Assembly: GCA_002099365.1 (NCBI GenBank)
Contig: MSED01000014.1
Location: 682,001 to 746,000 of the forward strand
Source of the DNA: Phialophora verrucosa
Taxonomy: Eukaryota > Ascomycota > Eurotiomycetes > Chaetothyriales > Herpotrichiellaceae
Reading direction: 5' to 3'
Length of the DNA stretch: 64,000 nucleotides
Below the pieces are notes generated by a model. That model was not told the origin of the DNA and ran no database searches. It saw only the letters and a list, made by a program, of their open reading frames with translations. The translations under genes and the position numbers were made by a program. This document shows, in pieces, positions 35,118 through 46,732 of the stretch (position 1 is the stretch's first letter; each line of letters begins with the position of its first letter).

Positions 35118-36393
35118 ATGGCAGACCTCAAATACGCCTCGCTAGCTGACCCTGCTCCGGAGTGGCTGCCGTTGAAAGAAGCCTGTGATGCGCAATTCAA
35201 CGCTTTCTTTTCCCTGCCTATGGAGCAACAACATCCAATCTGGGCTGAACAGCCACATCCCCTGCCAGATGGCACCCCTATGGATCTGGGAATATCTCAC
35301 GAGAAGGTGACTGCTCGGGACGGGGCACAGGTCGGGGTTAAAATTTATCGAAACAGCACGAAGCTAAAGGAGATGGCTAAGGACAAGGCTCCTCTGGTCA
35401 TTGTAGCCCACGGCGGTGGTTGGACTCTCGGAAACCACGATGTCGAGCAAGGAGTGTGTCGCTGGATTGCCAAGGAGACTGGTGCAATTGTCGTCGACGT
35501 TGACTATAGACTGTGAGTTCAATCTCAATCCCCCATCTATTGCAAAGGAGCTGGAATCTTACGATCCGTAGCGCTCCTCAACACAAGTACCCGAAGGCTA
35601 TCAACGACTACTATGATGCGTTCAAATGGGTTCGTCGTGTGTCACACTGCTGCAGTCATGTCCTAATCCATACGTTAGTGCAAAGAAAATGCTTCTCGTC
35701 TAGGCATTGACACTTCCATGGTCATTTCTTGCGGCAGCTCTGCTGGCGGCGGCATGGCTGCAGTCCTTCCGGTCATGGCAAGAGACAACAACGAGGGAGG
35801 TTTCGTGGGCCAGATTTTGAATGGTCCAGTTTTGTGTCACCCCAAGTTCTTCCCAAAGGACAGGTACGAGTATACGAGCTGGGAACAGAACAAAAATGCC
35901 TCCATTTTGACCGCAAGCCACATGTTGAAATGCTGGGAAGCATATTATCCTAACACGGGCCCTGATGTCTACGCGAATCCCCTTCTGGTGGAGCACGTCG
36001 CTGGCTTGCCACCAGCTCGTAAGCACAAAACCTCCACGTCATTCTTCGGCCAGGCTAACTCGGACGTGGCAGTAATTCAGATAACAGGAATGGATATCAT
36101 ACGAGACGAATGCTTTGCTTATGCGGAAAGGCTAAAGGAGGCTAGGTAAGCTTCTACATCTTCTACGCCTGCAGATTGGGCAGCAGCAGGACCCTCACCA
36201 CTAGGCGTCTTTGAACTCTGGTGATTGGAATGTGTCTTAACTTGAAAGCAGCGTCCCTGTTGAGGTTGCTACATACGCCGGACTACCCCACGGTTTCTAT
36301 ACCCTCCCAATGCTGGAATCTTCGACCAAGTACTATAGAAAAGCAGCAACCTGGGCCAAGGAGCTTTTGGCGACAAAGGGATGGAAAGCGTAG
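35118..36393 (+). CDS. Alpha/beta hydrolase esterase 2 (HSL/GDXG family)
   Basis: Paralogue of esterase 1. Five exons (35118-35512, 35572-35629, 35679-36018, 36073-36145, 36252-36393) give 335 residues, all in frame. The catalytic set is complete: HGGG in VAHGGGWTLGNH, the nucleophile Ser in SCGSSAGGGMAAV, the acid in TGMDIIRDE and the His in AGLPHGFYTLP. Shared peculiarities with esterase 1 include the opening (MADLKYASLADPAPEW against MASLKYTWLSKVDPAW) and DYYDAFKW at the same exon end. No signal peptide is present. ADH 1 lies upstream on the opposite strand, and BVMO 2 is the next gene downstream, converging on it. So it sits in the same functional setting as its paralogue. Confidence 0.93.
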
Positions 36394-37028
36394 GGAGTGG
36401 AATCTGTTGGAAAATTGTAATTTAGGTCTTCTGACGGCATGTTTCGCTCTAGTCGAGCTGCCTTCAACAAAGAAGAGCCGATGCAATGAGCAGAAGCTCA
36501 ACCGCTTTAGAAAAGTAGAAATCAACGTGGCAAATTCAGAACCATTAGAGTGCTAGTCATCCCAGGCCATTGTCGTTCCGCAGGAAATTACAAGCCGAAG
36601 CCCCGATTTCACCACCGCCTTATGGTCCTGCCCTGAAGCAATGCGCGACGATAGTTCGAACTTTACTCGCCTCATCAGCAGATGATCTCATGCAACTTTC
36701 CTCAGTTGGGATATAATTGTTTTGTATTGATACCCGGTCACGCATGCAGTAGGCCTCAAGAATCCTGGAATGCTTCAATACCTGGTCTGCACCATTACCG
36801 AATACGCGAATGGTCAACGAGTGAGAAGGTGTCCTGTGTGAGGTCAAAGGCGTACCAGGAGCGAAATATCGACGCAGCATCTTTGTTCCCGACACAATCT
36901 TCATCGTTGAAGATGGTGGCTGCTGCCATTCGAATCTCTATTTCCAGGGGGATCCGACAGTGCCAAACATCAAAGCTTTGCCGAACTCCGCAACGTAGAT
37001 TCCCCTGTACTATACCGTCCTGTGACTA
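36394..37028. other. Convergent 3' region, esterase 2 / BVMO 2
   Basis: About 635 bp. No gene recognised. Short open frames here are antisense or random. Confidence 0.45.
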
Positions 37029-39066
37029 CTAGGTGGCACCAGGCTGGGTGACATAGTAACCCAAGTCGCCATGTTTCAATTCCCTCCAAGTCTTTCCATT
37101 GCCGAAATAAGAGAATCGATTCTTCGTGATGTACTTGACGTCCCAGTCTTCCCACTTGGGCTCGGCCAAGGCCTCCAGAAAGTGTAGCGCACTGCCAGGC
37201 CAGGGCCCCCAGACCTTGCCGTCAACCTTGCCATTCTTGTACCACGATCGACAACCACTAGACCAGGCCAGGTCCCTCATCAAGCTGTCTTTATACTCTT
37301 GAAAGTCGTCGACAGCCTCCGGCTTCGGGGAAATACATTTGATGCCTTGTCGTTGCATCTTCACCACCAGATCGAAGACATACGACATGGTACGCTCCAG
37401 GCATGGGATGAAGGTGCCATTTGCTAAAGGACAGTTGGGGCCTGTTGCAACTATTCATACCTTAAGTCAGCGGCTATAGCTCCACTATGGCGCTGTAGAG
37501 GACTTACAGAAGAAATTAGGGAAACCGGAGGCTGCGACCGAGAGATAAGACCTAGGCTCTTCCTTCCATACCTTGCGCAGGTCTTCGTGCTCACCAACTA
37601 GCGCGAATGTTGGTCGGAACGAAGTGTCAAATCCCGTGGCGCACACGATGGCATCGACGTCAGTATGTCGTGTTCCATCCACCATTTCAAGCCCATGAGG
37701 AGTAATCTTCAGTATATCTCCTGTCTCTATCGTCACATTCTCAGCGGCTAACGACTCGAGGTAGTTATGCCCCGGCGTGACCCTGGTGACAGTGAGTATC
37801 ATCGCAGAGAGACCGGGAAACGAGCGTTGACGCACCTTCGGCAACCCACCGCGAAGGTTGGAGCAAGCTTGTCAATCAGGTGAGCTTTATCACCCAACCT
37901 CTTCGTCATGCTTTCACGGAAATGTTGCATCGCACCCTTCTGTTTGTCTGAGTCCTTGAAGAATAGGTCAAAAACCTCATTCATCGTCGTCTCGACTCGC
38001 TTTCGGTACTCTAGAAATTCCTTGGGATTGTTCACCCAGTCTGACTTCTGCTTTTTGGTGAAGAGCTGCTCTCTCCCTTCTGGTGCGAACTCTTGGCCGA
38101 ATTCGGGAGTGATCCAGGTGGGAGATCGATTGAAAGAGATAAGGTGACGTGCGACTGGTAGGTTCCGATAAGTTAACTGCACCGTTTCACGTGTGTAATG
38201 CCTAATTATGGCGTCAATGACACCTACCTTGGCGGAGAATGGGAACAATCTGAATGGCCGAAGAGCCATTACCGATGACAGCGACCTTTTTGCCCTTGAA
38301 GTTAAAGGAATCATCCCATCGAGCAGAATGAACCTTGTGCCCCTTGTAAATCTCTAACCCTGGAATCTCAGGCCATTTCCACTTGCTGGATCCTTGATTA
38401 GCGAGATCATTTGGAGCTGTGCGGAGCTGTTCGTAGATCTAAGATATACTCACTTCAAAAATCCAGTTGCGTTGATCACGATTTCAGCTTGGTCGGTGAA
38501 GGTGCGCGATTGGGCAATGTCTTCAATGTCAAGTTTCCAGATGCCTTCTTCGGCATGCCACTTTGCTTCCACGACACGATGATTGACTTTGAGATGGTCG
38601 TACACGCCATAAGCTTTGGCGCGGCCCTGAAAATATTCCCAAATCTCCGGAGAATCCACGTATGCACGACTCCAGCTAGGATTTCCCTCCCAAGAAAACG
38701 TATATCCATGTGCAGGTACATCGCAAGCGCACCTGGAATTATCAGCTTTAAGATGCGAATATAACATAGGAAGGCTGCAGAATACCCCGGATATCTGTTT
38801 TCGAGCCACGTTCCGCCAACATCAGCATTTTTCTCATAGATCGTGAGCTGCGTAGGGAGGTCTTTGAATCTTTCCTTGAAGAGTTTGACACCGGCAATTC
38901 CTGCTATGCCGGCGCCAATGATTATGAGCCGTAGGGGACGAGGCTCTCCCAGTACATGGTTGGGGTATTGGAAGGCCTTTGAGGTGGCGTCGACACCATT
39001 TGTGCTCGCCATGCCAGCACCTGTCTCTGTCACCTGGTTTAGACTGGTTTTATGGGATATAGCCAT
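37029..39066 (-). CDS. Baeyer-Villiger monooxygenase (BVMO 2), YPGC type
   Basis: Flavin monooxygenase with six exons (38786-39066, 38454-38732, 38228-38385, 37836-38154, 37508-37782, 37029-37441) totalling 574 residues. The FAD motif is IIGAGIAGIAGV and the NADPH motif VIGNGSSAIQIV. The BVMO fingerprint reads YKGHKVHSARWD, with Tyr replacing the first Phe but His and Trp kept. GGTWLENRYPGCACDVPAH and CATGFDTSF are conserved. The YPGCxCDxP form is that of the 4-hydroxyacetophenone/steroid-monooxygenase-like branch, distinct from BVMO 1. The start could be MAISHKTSL (39066) or MASTNGVDA (39012). It is divergent from the SDR pseudogene on its left flank in transcription terms (39.7 kb). Confidence 0.92.
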
Positions 39067-39699
39067 GATTGATGGTGCACACGAGATTTCGTTTAAAGGA
39101 GAAGATGTGTACATCGCACTCCGGAATTCGCACACACAAGCACTATTCACACATATATGCCAAAAGTTCGGAACGCGCATAGGCTGGTTCATTACCGGAG
39201 AGGGCCTAAGAAAAGGGCATAATTGTCCTGGGCCTAAGATACCCACGATCATTGGGTGATAAGAGTACCATAGGTAGGAAACGTGGGCGGAACTACCGAT
39301 CATTGGCCGGAACGTATGTTTAGTCGAAAAAGTAACCACGAATTCCGACTGCCTTTTCCCCGTGTCTCTGGATACTACTGCCATTCTTCGTAGGGGCAGT
39401 AGGTGTCTCGGCTGGGGGCGAGACTCTCTTCTGCGGATATGCGTCGTGTTTATATTGGCGCAAGTCGCGTGCAGTATCTAGCGAGAGCGAAACATACTGT
39501 ATTGCGGAGAACACAACATGCTGAAGGACTCTGAAAACCATGAGCGCACACTCTATAGATCGATTTTGCTTCTTTGGCTTTGCGTTGTAACAGCAACCGT
39601 TCACTTGTTTAGCTTCCGACAATGGCATATTTAGTGAGAAAAGCGGTGAGGCAGCCTTGCCTTTGAGAACCTCGTCGGCCCTTTACTGATACAATTCAT
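39067..39699. other. Upstream region of BVMO 2
   Basis: About 630 bp with no supported gene. It formerly would have been a divergent promoter for BVMO 2 and the now-broken SDR. Confidence 0.4.
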
Positions 39700-40610
39700 C
39701 GACCTAGGTCTCGTTGACCGGAGATGTCAGTGGCATTGATCTCGAAACTGCAAAGCTGTTGGCAAAGGGAGGTTCTACGCTGTCCATTTCGGACGTGAAC
39801 CAGAAAGGGCTTGACGATGCGCTGAGACGGCTCAAAGGCTCAAAGCGCACTGGTACACAGGGGATGTTGGCGATAGCACCCAAGTCAAGGAATGGATTGA
39901 CAATACTGTACGCGAGTGGGGTAAACTTGACTGCGGCGTAAACATGGCTGGAGCGGCGGGCATGCCAGCGCCCCTTGCCGAAACGAAAGATAATGACTGA
40001 GATTTCATGATGGGTTTCAATAGTGAAGGCATCTTCCACTGCATGAGAGAGCAGAAGAAACACATGAAAAGCGGAGCAAGCATTGTAAGAGCCCAAGACG
40101 CTGGACAGACAGCAGTACTTTATGTGGTCTGTTTACGAAATGACTCTTGCTGATATTGCTCTAGGTCAATGTCACTAGTACCCAGGGCATGATAGGGTGT
40201 GCTAATACTTCCGTCTACGCTGCCTCCAATCTGGTGGTGGTGAGCATTACGAGGTCACTGGGGCGAGAAGTAGGCTCCCAGAGCATTTAGGTCAATTCTG
40301 TCGCTCCGGGTACGAGGCCACACTGAAGAAGTCATGAAGCTGGTTCGAAGGCTTGATCAGCTAACATCGGGTTTCAACTCTCTCCAAAAGGCGTCGCCAA
40401 AACACCTCTGCTAGATCAATTTGAAAAGGATGGCGACAAGGTGCCCACAACAATCCAATGCTTCCAACTTCAGGCACACCCAATTGAAATCGCAAGAGTC
40501 ATTGTTTTCTTGCTTAGTGACGAGGCATTATACGTCTTGGGCTGCAACTACCCGGTGGATGAGGGTGCAACTCGTAACATCTCGCAAACATGCTGTGGGC
40601 GAGTTTCACT
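39700..40610 (+). pseudogene. Short-chain dehydrogenase pseudogene
   Basis: Clear SDR remnant with several lesions. The cofactor motif survives as TGDVSGIDLETAKLLAKGG, with the third Gly of TGxxxGxG replaced by Asp. A frameshift near 39840 moves the homology to DVGDSTQVKEWIDNTVREW, followed by NMAGAAG (the NNAG equivalent). A TGA then sits where Trp is expected (NDxDFMMGFN). After an intron come the catalytic Ser block NVTSTQGMIG and the YAASN stretch, where the expected Lys is Asn. Further stops follow near SQSI, before EIARVIVFLLSDEALYVLG and NYPVDEGAT at the C-terminus. It most resembles the SDR at 58.3 kb. It cannot make an active enzyme. Confidence 0.88.
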
Positions 40611-41346
40611 GAGCCACGGGGGTTCCATGAGGTGTGACCCTCCTGCCACGCCAGTGCCCGATTTTCAAGGGGTGCCAGCTTCCAAGTTGTTGCGTTTCAC
40701 GAACGACTTGCCAGAGCCCCAGTCGCTTGGTGCAAATTGACATGCAAGGCCTGATATTTCCGCATATTGCTTTCCGGTTTCTTGGAAAGGCATTGAAGCT
40801 TCGTGGCGAAGTCGTTGCTATTCCACCTCAAACCCTTTGCTTTCGAAGAGAATTTAGGTGCGCCAGCGTCAGTAGTGCTCCCAATGTTTGAAGTGATGTG
40901 GAAAAGATCGGCCTAGATAGATCCTTGAGTGAGAACTGTCGAGCTCGGGTCTGGCAGCTAGTATTCCATCCTCGCGTTTTGCTGGCCCTCGATCATATGA
41001 CTATACTGTAAGATGCAGTCGGCATTTTGACTGATGTTCCACAAGGAGGGCCAATCGGGTTTAGTCGCCAATCTCTCTTCCGCAACGGCGGAATCTAGGG
41101 CTCGCAATTTCCGCCAGTCGAACTTCCACCCCGTGGGGATGAGAGCCCTCCGCTTGACTCCTACCATTGTAATTGGTTCGTTAGGTAAGCGCAGACGTTC
41201 CACCACATGATCTTCTTTGATAAGTGCCTCCAGCACCTTTGAGCAAGTCGTTCTTCTGTCTGCACTGATTGCGGTACTAGGGTGTCTTTCTTTCAAACCA
41301 CGACCAAGGCGTGGATCATTCGAGGGGTCATTTCTACCACGTTACG
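40611..41346. other. Upstream region of the sugar-porter gene
   Basis: About 740 bp. A minus-strand open frame (40958-41296, about 112 codons) looks protein-like in composition (ITMVGVKRRALIPTGWKFDW) but matches no family I recognise, and its start is unclear. Confidence 0.35.
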
Positions 41347-42924
41347 ATGTTCGCAATGGGCCGAATCATCCCCCTTATGACGACCTACAATTGGGTAGTC
41401 GTGCTGCTGCTTGCTACTGGGCCCATGGCTTGTGGATATTCCATGTCTTGTCTCAGCGGAGCCATAGGGCAACATTCATTCTATGTCACAATGGGATACA
41501 CTGATGACACTGCTGAACCTGGTTACAGCCGGACATCGCATTTTCTAAGCGCGGCTTCTGGGATCTTTATCGGAGGCGCCTCAGTTGGCGCAGTCCTGAT
41601 GGGCTGGACCGGTGACGCGCTGGGTCGAAGGGTGACTCTACAACTGAGCAGCTTGATCTATATCTTCGGTGGATCCCTCCAAAGTGGCGCGACTAATTCA
41701 TCAATGTTCCTTGCAGCACGGTTCTTCTCTGGCGTCGGCATGGGATCTTTGCTGGCCGTCGTGCCGATGTACCAAGCCGAGGTCTCGACTCCCAAATCTC
41801 GGGGCTTTATGGTGTCAACTACAGGTGTCATGTTTGCGGTTGGAAATGCTCTTGCTGTCTGGATCAACGTGGGCACATACTTCAAGGGTATCAGCGACCC
41901 AGATTCCGAGTTTGCTTGGCGCTTTCCTTTGGCGATGCAACTCTTGCCTGCTTTGATCTTGTTGGCAGGATCACCCATTCTTCCACCATCCCCACGTTGG
42001 CTTATTCAGCGGGAACGACATGAGGAAGCCCAGGCAGTCCTACGTCAGCTGCATGGGCATCTGGGAGATCAGGCGGGCAACTATGCCATGCGTGAATTCA
42101 GCCAGATGGGCCAACAGATCGCTTTCGATCGCAGTGTGTCTCAAAGAACAGGCCGCTTTCCGATGGTGGCTACCGCTTCGAATCGGAAGCGCGTCTTTTT
42201 GGCATTCAACTTGCTTTGGGGCACGCAGTTCCTCGGACTCACCACCGTGGGCATCTATGGAGTGTTAGTGTACGAGACCTTGGGCATGACAGGGCCAATG
42301 CCACTAATCTTGCAGGCAATATGGGTCACCATCACAATTCCTGGCAACTTTATCAACGCCATTCTGGTAGATCGGGTTGGCCGCCGTCCATTATTACTCT
42401 GTGGAACCTGTGGCATCTTGGTATGTGTAATACTCAATGCCATTCTCCAAGGGTTATATGTCGGACCTCAGTACGCGCCGGGGTTGAAGGCCTCTGTCTT
42501 TGTCACATTCTTGATGATTTGCTTCTGGTCTACTTGCATCGATTCCACCCAATTTGTCTACATTTCCGAGATATTTCCAAGCTACATCCGCGCACAAGGT
42601 CAGGCTGTCGGCACATTAGGCTTGACTCTGTCCAACGTCATCCTCTTGGTTGCTGCCCCCATTGCCCTTACGGTTATCCACTGGAAGTTCTACCTTGTCA
42701 ATATATCCTGGACTGTGCTCTTCATCTGCACCATCTACTTCTTCTACCCGGAAAGCACAGGCAAATCTATCGAAGACCTCAGCACCGTTTTCGGTGACAC
42801 AGTCGTCGTCAGCTTCGAAGATGCGATCGCAGACGTCAAGGTCGAGCTCCAGGGGGATATCCAGAAACCAGACAAAACAACGCACAAAGAAGACGTCCGA
42901 GTCGTAAACCGTGTGGAATCATGA
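41347..42924 (+). CDS. MFS sugar-porter family transporter
   Basis: Twelve-helix plasma membrane permease of the sugar porter family. Single exon of 525 residues, starting at MFAMGRIIPL (earlier in-frame codons lack an ATG). Family signatures are GDALGRRVTL after helix 2, RFFSGVGMGSLLAVVPMYQAE, PPSPRWLIQRERHEEA after helix 6, DRVGRRPLLL in the second half and FYPESTGKSIEDL after helix 12. The N-terminal YNWVVVLLLATGPMACGYS starts helix 1. Members carry sugars, sugar acids, quinate or other polyols and acids. Located inside the catabolic cluster, it may import the substrate; that is inference. Confidence 0.92.
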   Translation: MFAMGRIIPLMTTYNWVVVLLLATGPMACGYSMSCLSGAIGQHSFYVTMGYTDDTAEPGYSRTSHFLSAASGIFIGGASVGAVLMGWTGDALGRRVTLQLSSLIYIFGGSLQSGATNSSMFLAARFFSGVGMGSLLAVVPMYQAEVSTPKSRGFMVSTTGVMFAVGNALAVWINVGTYFKGISDPDSEFAWRFPLAMQLLPALILLAGSPILPPSPRWLIQRERHEEAQAVLRQLHGHLGDQAGNYAMREFSQMGQQIAFDRSVSQRTGRFPMVATASNRKRVFLAFNLLWGTQFLGLTTVGIYGVLVYETLGMTGPMPLILQAIWVTITIPGNFINAILVDRVGRRPLLLCGTCGILVCVILNAILQGLYVGPQYAPGLKASVFVTFLMICFWSTCIDSTQFVYISEIFPSYIRAQGQAVGTLGLTLSNVILLVAAPIALTVIHWKFYLVNISWTVLFICTIYFFYPESTGKSIEDLSTVFGDTVVVSFEDAIADVKVELQGDIQKPDKTTHKEDVRVVNRVES

Positions 42925-43589
42925 GTTCGATGCAGCATCTGAACAACCTCTCGGTCAGGTCTGCGACTCTTGCGACAAGTTATCGAGGCTCTGGGGTGCA
43001 CCGGTCGCCAACGAAAATTTAGACCAACTCCAGATCCATACACGGCGTTTTCCAACCTGTCCTAGAAGCAAGAGCATCAATCTCGAGGACAATTACTATA
43101 TACTAGTCGACGCCAAAGGGAACGGTTTACCGCAAAAGCAATGTGACCAGGGCAGAGGTCAAAGCCGTCATTATCGTTAAGAAAGCCATCATCATTCACT
43201 CGTTGCATATATCATCTCTCATGTATGACCTCAATCCTCACGAAAATATCAAGCAGGAGGTAGTCTCATCACTTGGATTACACTAATCATATCAGCGAAC
43301 GACGGTCCTGGTGCAAATGACCTTGGCACAAACTACATCTGTGTGTAGCGTAGTCCTCTGCAGTTGTTCTACAACGATACTCTGGAGCATCTCAGTGAAA
43401 ATCCACGAGTATCACTAGCGATAAAGCTGCATTCACACTCAATTAACGACATGGTGTGAGGTGGAACCATGCTGCAACGTAATCAATGCTAGACCTTAGT
43501 GGTTGCCGTTGGGGTAGCTACTCGTGATGGCTACATCGGCACTTGCGCTCCATGTGTTTGGCACAGTGTCGTCAATCGATAACTCACAT
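42925..43589. other. Convergent 3' region
   Basis: About 665 bp between the sugar porter and the enoyl-reductase-like gene. No gene seen. Confidence 0.45.
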
Positions 43590-44642
43590 TCATGAGATAT
43601 TGTACACCCATTTATTGCCAGAAGCTTTCCCTTGCCTCATAAGCTGGAGCCCTTCGAGAATTCCCTCCAATCCTGGTCCTGTTGGATTCACATGCGGTGT
43701 ATGAGCTTTAAGCTTACCTTGTTCAAGCAGACATCTGGCGAGTTCCCAGAATTTCTTGCCGAACTCCAGGTCTTCCTTCCGCGCCTTGATCTTGTGGGTA
43801 CCAGTCCAGATGTCCTCGCCTAGGACGGTATATGCCACTGTCAATGCGCTTGTTACATTCTTATTGGTGCTGTGGACGAGTACATCCGAGACAGGCTGTA
43901 ACAGAGCCAGCTTGCCCCCAGGCTCGTCCATGGCATCCACACACACTCTGACGCTGAACTCGAGCGATATGCAGTCCACGGCGTATTTGAGGTTATTTTT
44001 GGCAGCCTTTTTGATGTCCTCCACCATGGTCGAAGAGCTATAGTCCAGCACGACGTCGGCCCCTGCACTTTTGACATACTCAAAGTTATGTGGCGAGCAT
44101 GTCGTGATCACGAAGGCTCCCGAGAGCTTCGCGAGTTGGATTGAAAGTGCTCCCGTAGCCGTACTGCCGACGTAAATTAAGATGGGAAAGCCTGCTTTGT
44201 CCTTGCAATCGGGAAGGGGAAGCTGAAGGTTCTGGTAGAGAGCTTGGCCAGCAGTGGTGAGGCCGATTCCCAACGTTGCAGCTTCTTCAAAGCTCAAGTT
44301 GTCCGGAATTTTGATCTGGACATCTCCTTTGACAGTAATGTGCTGGCCAAAGGTGCCAGTTTCGTGGTTGAGGGCGTTGGCACCATAGCAGGGACCAGCC
44401 ACACGGTCACCCTTTTTGAAATCCTTCGCAACAGCTTTTCCTACTTACTCGACAACTCCCGCATAGTCGCAGCCTAAGCGCGCCCCTGGACTTGCCATGA
44501 AATCCACGTGCTTCCGGTCGGTGGGATTGATGGCCACCGCGCGAGTCGTAACCAGTATGTAATCATCCCTCAACCTTGGTATGGGGACTTCTGCAATCTG
44601 GGCATCGCCCTGTGCCTTGATTATGATGTGGCGATTCTTCAT
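43590..44642 (-). pseudogene. Zinc-free MDR / enoyl-reductase-like gene with a nonsense codon
   Basis: Medium-chain dehydrogenase/reductase of the quinone oxidoreductase / trans-enoyl reductase type (LovC-like), lacking zinc ligands. The frame reads IPRLRDDYILVTTRAVAINP, GCDYAGVVE, then a TAA at 44445-44447, then VGKAVAKDFKKGDRVAGPC in the same frame. The nucleotide-binding YVGSTATGALSIQLAKLSGA and the C-terminal VNPTGPGLEGILEGLQLMRQ are conserved. Relatives have Glu or a similar residue at the stop position. No intron can remove it: the GTAAGT overlapping it has no acceptor at a usable distance. Apart from this codon all 351 codons are open, so the loss looks recent. Confidence 0.8.
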
Positions 44643-45090
44643 GATTTCTAAAGCTTGGAAAGTACACTATAAACACAGCGACTGTTGCTACCAGGTTCTG
44701 ATTTTTAGGAGTCGAAGTTCTATGTCGTGGGATTCATGTCTTTTCAAAGGCCGTTGCATCTCTGATCACGGGAGCAAGAAGCTAGGAATTCGTTATGCGA
44801 TGGTCCGACAAGAACCTTTCGGACGAACAGAGGAGGAATTACGGTAACTTCTGACCGATGGTCAGCCGCCCCGCTAAGCTCAACTCAAGTCCCGAGAAAC
44901 ATCACCGTAACGACCTTGCAGTCGCCCCATTCGTGACTGGGATATATCGTAGACACCGCCTTTCAAGAAAGCTTCAAATGTTACTAGTGGCCCCTTCTCA
45001 AAGCGAGTTTCTGCAGAACTGCAGTTTCTAAAGACTTGTTCATCTCATACTCTAGGCAAACCTTGCACTTCAAAGATTCATCGCATCAAG
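44643..45090. promoter_or_regulatory. Divergent promoter of two disabled genes
   Basis: 448 bp between the enoyl-reductase-like pseudogene and BVMO 3. No specific motif recognised. Confidence 0.35.
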
Positions 45091-46732
45091 ATGGGTTCTA
45101 TTCCGACGACGCCTCGCTACGATGCCATCGTCGTGGGTGCGGGATTAGGCGGCATCTTCTCCTTGCATAGCTTAAGAAAGTTCAACTTCAGCTGTCACCT
45201 GTATGAGCGTGGCACCAGCCTAGGGGGTGCCTTGCATTGGAACTGCTATCCAGGCGCCCGTGTGGACTCCAATGTGCCCATCTACCAATTTACAGCCGAC
45301 GACATATGGGATGAGTGGGACTGGTCCGAGCGATATCCTGGGCAAAAGGAACTCAAAGACTACTTCAACCATGTTGATAGAATCTGGGACATCAGCAAAG
45401 ACACATCATACAACTCTGAGGTCCGCGCGGCAACATGGGATGCTGTCGAGAAGCAATGGCAGATTGAGATTGTCAGCACTATCGACAATGAGACAACGAC
45501 CACCGCGAAAGCACGATTCCTCATCTATTGTACTGGCCTCAACGCACAGCCATGGATGCCGGACTTCAAGGGCCTAGACAAATTCAGAGGCTATATGACG
45601 CATACATCCAAGTGGCCCGAGCAGGGACTTGATGTCAAAGGCAAGACAGTCGGCATCATCAGAACAGGGGCGTCCGGTGTGCAGACAATCCAGGAGATTG
45701 GGCCTCAAGTAGATCACCTGACGATTTTCCAGCGGACCCCCAATACAGCATTGCCCATGGACCAAGAGCATTACGACAAGGAGTACAACAACACCATGAA
45801 AGACGGGTTACAAAGGTTGTTTACAAAGACTCGCACGACGTGGTCAGGATTCCTTTAAGAATGGAAAGATCAATTCACAAAAGATGCCACACCCGAAGAA
45901 CGAGAAGCTTCTTACGAGCAACAGTGGAAGAAGGGTGGCTTCGAATTCTGGGTGGGCAACTACAAAGACATCGCAATTGACCAGGAGGCCAACGAGCACG
46001 CCTACTCCTTTTGGCGCAAAAAGGTCCACGAAGGAGTCAATGACGAGAAGAAGGAGGAACTTCTGGCCCCCAAGAAGCAGATCCACCCTCTCGGTACGAG
46101 GCGTCCTTGTCTAGAAAATTACATTCTACGAAGTGTATAATCAGCAAAACGTCGATCTAGTTGACGTCAGGACGAACCCGATCGCAGAAATCACCGAGAA
46201 AGGGGTCAAGCTTAGAGATGGCACGGCGTATGAGGTTGATATCCTAATTCTGGCGACCGGGTTCGACTCGAATACTGGCTGCATCACGAACATCGATCAT
46301 CGCGGAATTGACAAGACCACCAACATCAAAGCCCAATGGGCTCAAGGTGTTTGGACCAATTTGGGAATGGCGAGTTCTGGATATCCCAACGCCTTTTACA
46401 TCTACGGACCCCAGTCACCGGCGGCATTTGTCAATGCCCCCACCTTGGTGGAAGTCCAGGTCGAGTGGCTCATTGATGTTCTCCGCCACATGAGACGATC
46501 CGGTCTGGCCACCATCGAAGCTACCGAGGAACAAGAGAGGAAATGGAGAGAGGAGGTCCTGGCAGTCGGGCAAGGCACCCTGTTTCCCAAAGCTGATGGT
46601 TGGTATTACGGCGCCAACATACCTGGCAAAGCGCGCGAGCCTTTGAACTACATGGCTGGCTTGCCCATCTACAAGGAGAGGCTGGCTTTCGCATCACCAG
46701 CCCAGGGCTATGGTGGCTTCCGCGTCGCATGA
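45091..46732 (+). pseudogene. Baeyer-Villiger monooxygenase pseudogene (BVMO 3)
   Basis: Close relative of BVMO 1 in the cyclohexanone-monooxygenase-like branch. It keeps the FAD site (VVGAGLGGIFSLHSL), YPGARVDS, the full fingerprint FRGYMTHTSKWP and the second Rossmann site, altered to IIRTGASGVQTIQ where BVMO 1 has IGTGATG. A TAA at 45856-45858 follows TTWSGFL. Homology continues as EWKDQFTKDATPEEREASYE. A second defect is an apparent extra base near 46125-46130, shown by comparison with BVMO 1 (GTRRPCLEN, then YEVYNQQNVDLVDV in the next frame). The remainder to the C-terminus (ANIPGKAREPLNYMAGLP) is open. No intron explains either break. The first 255 codons alone would lack half the protein. 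Confidence 0.88.
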
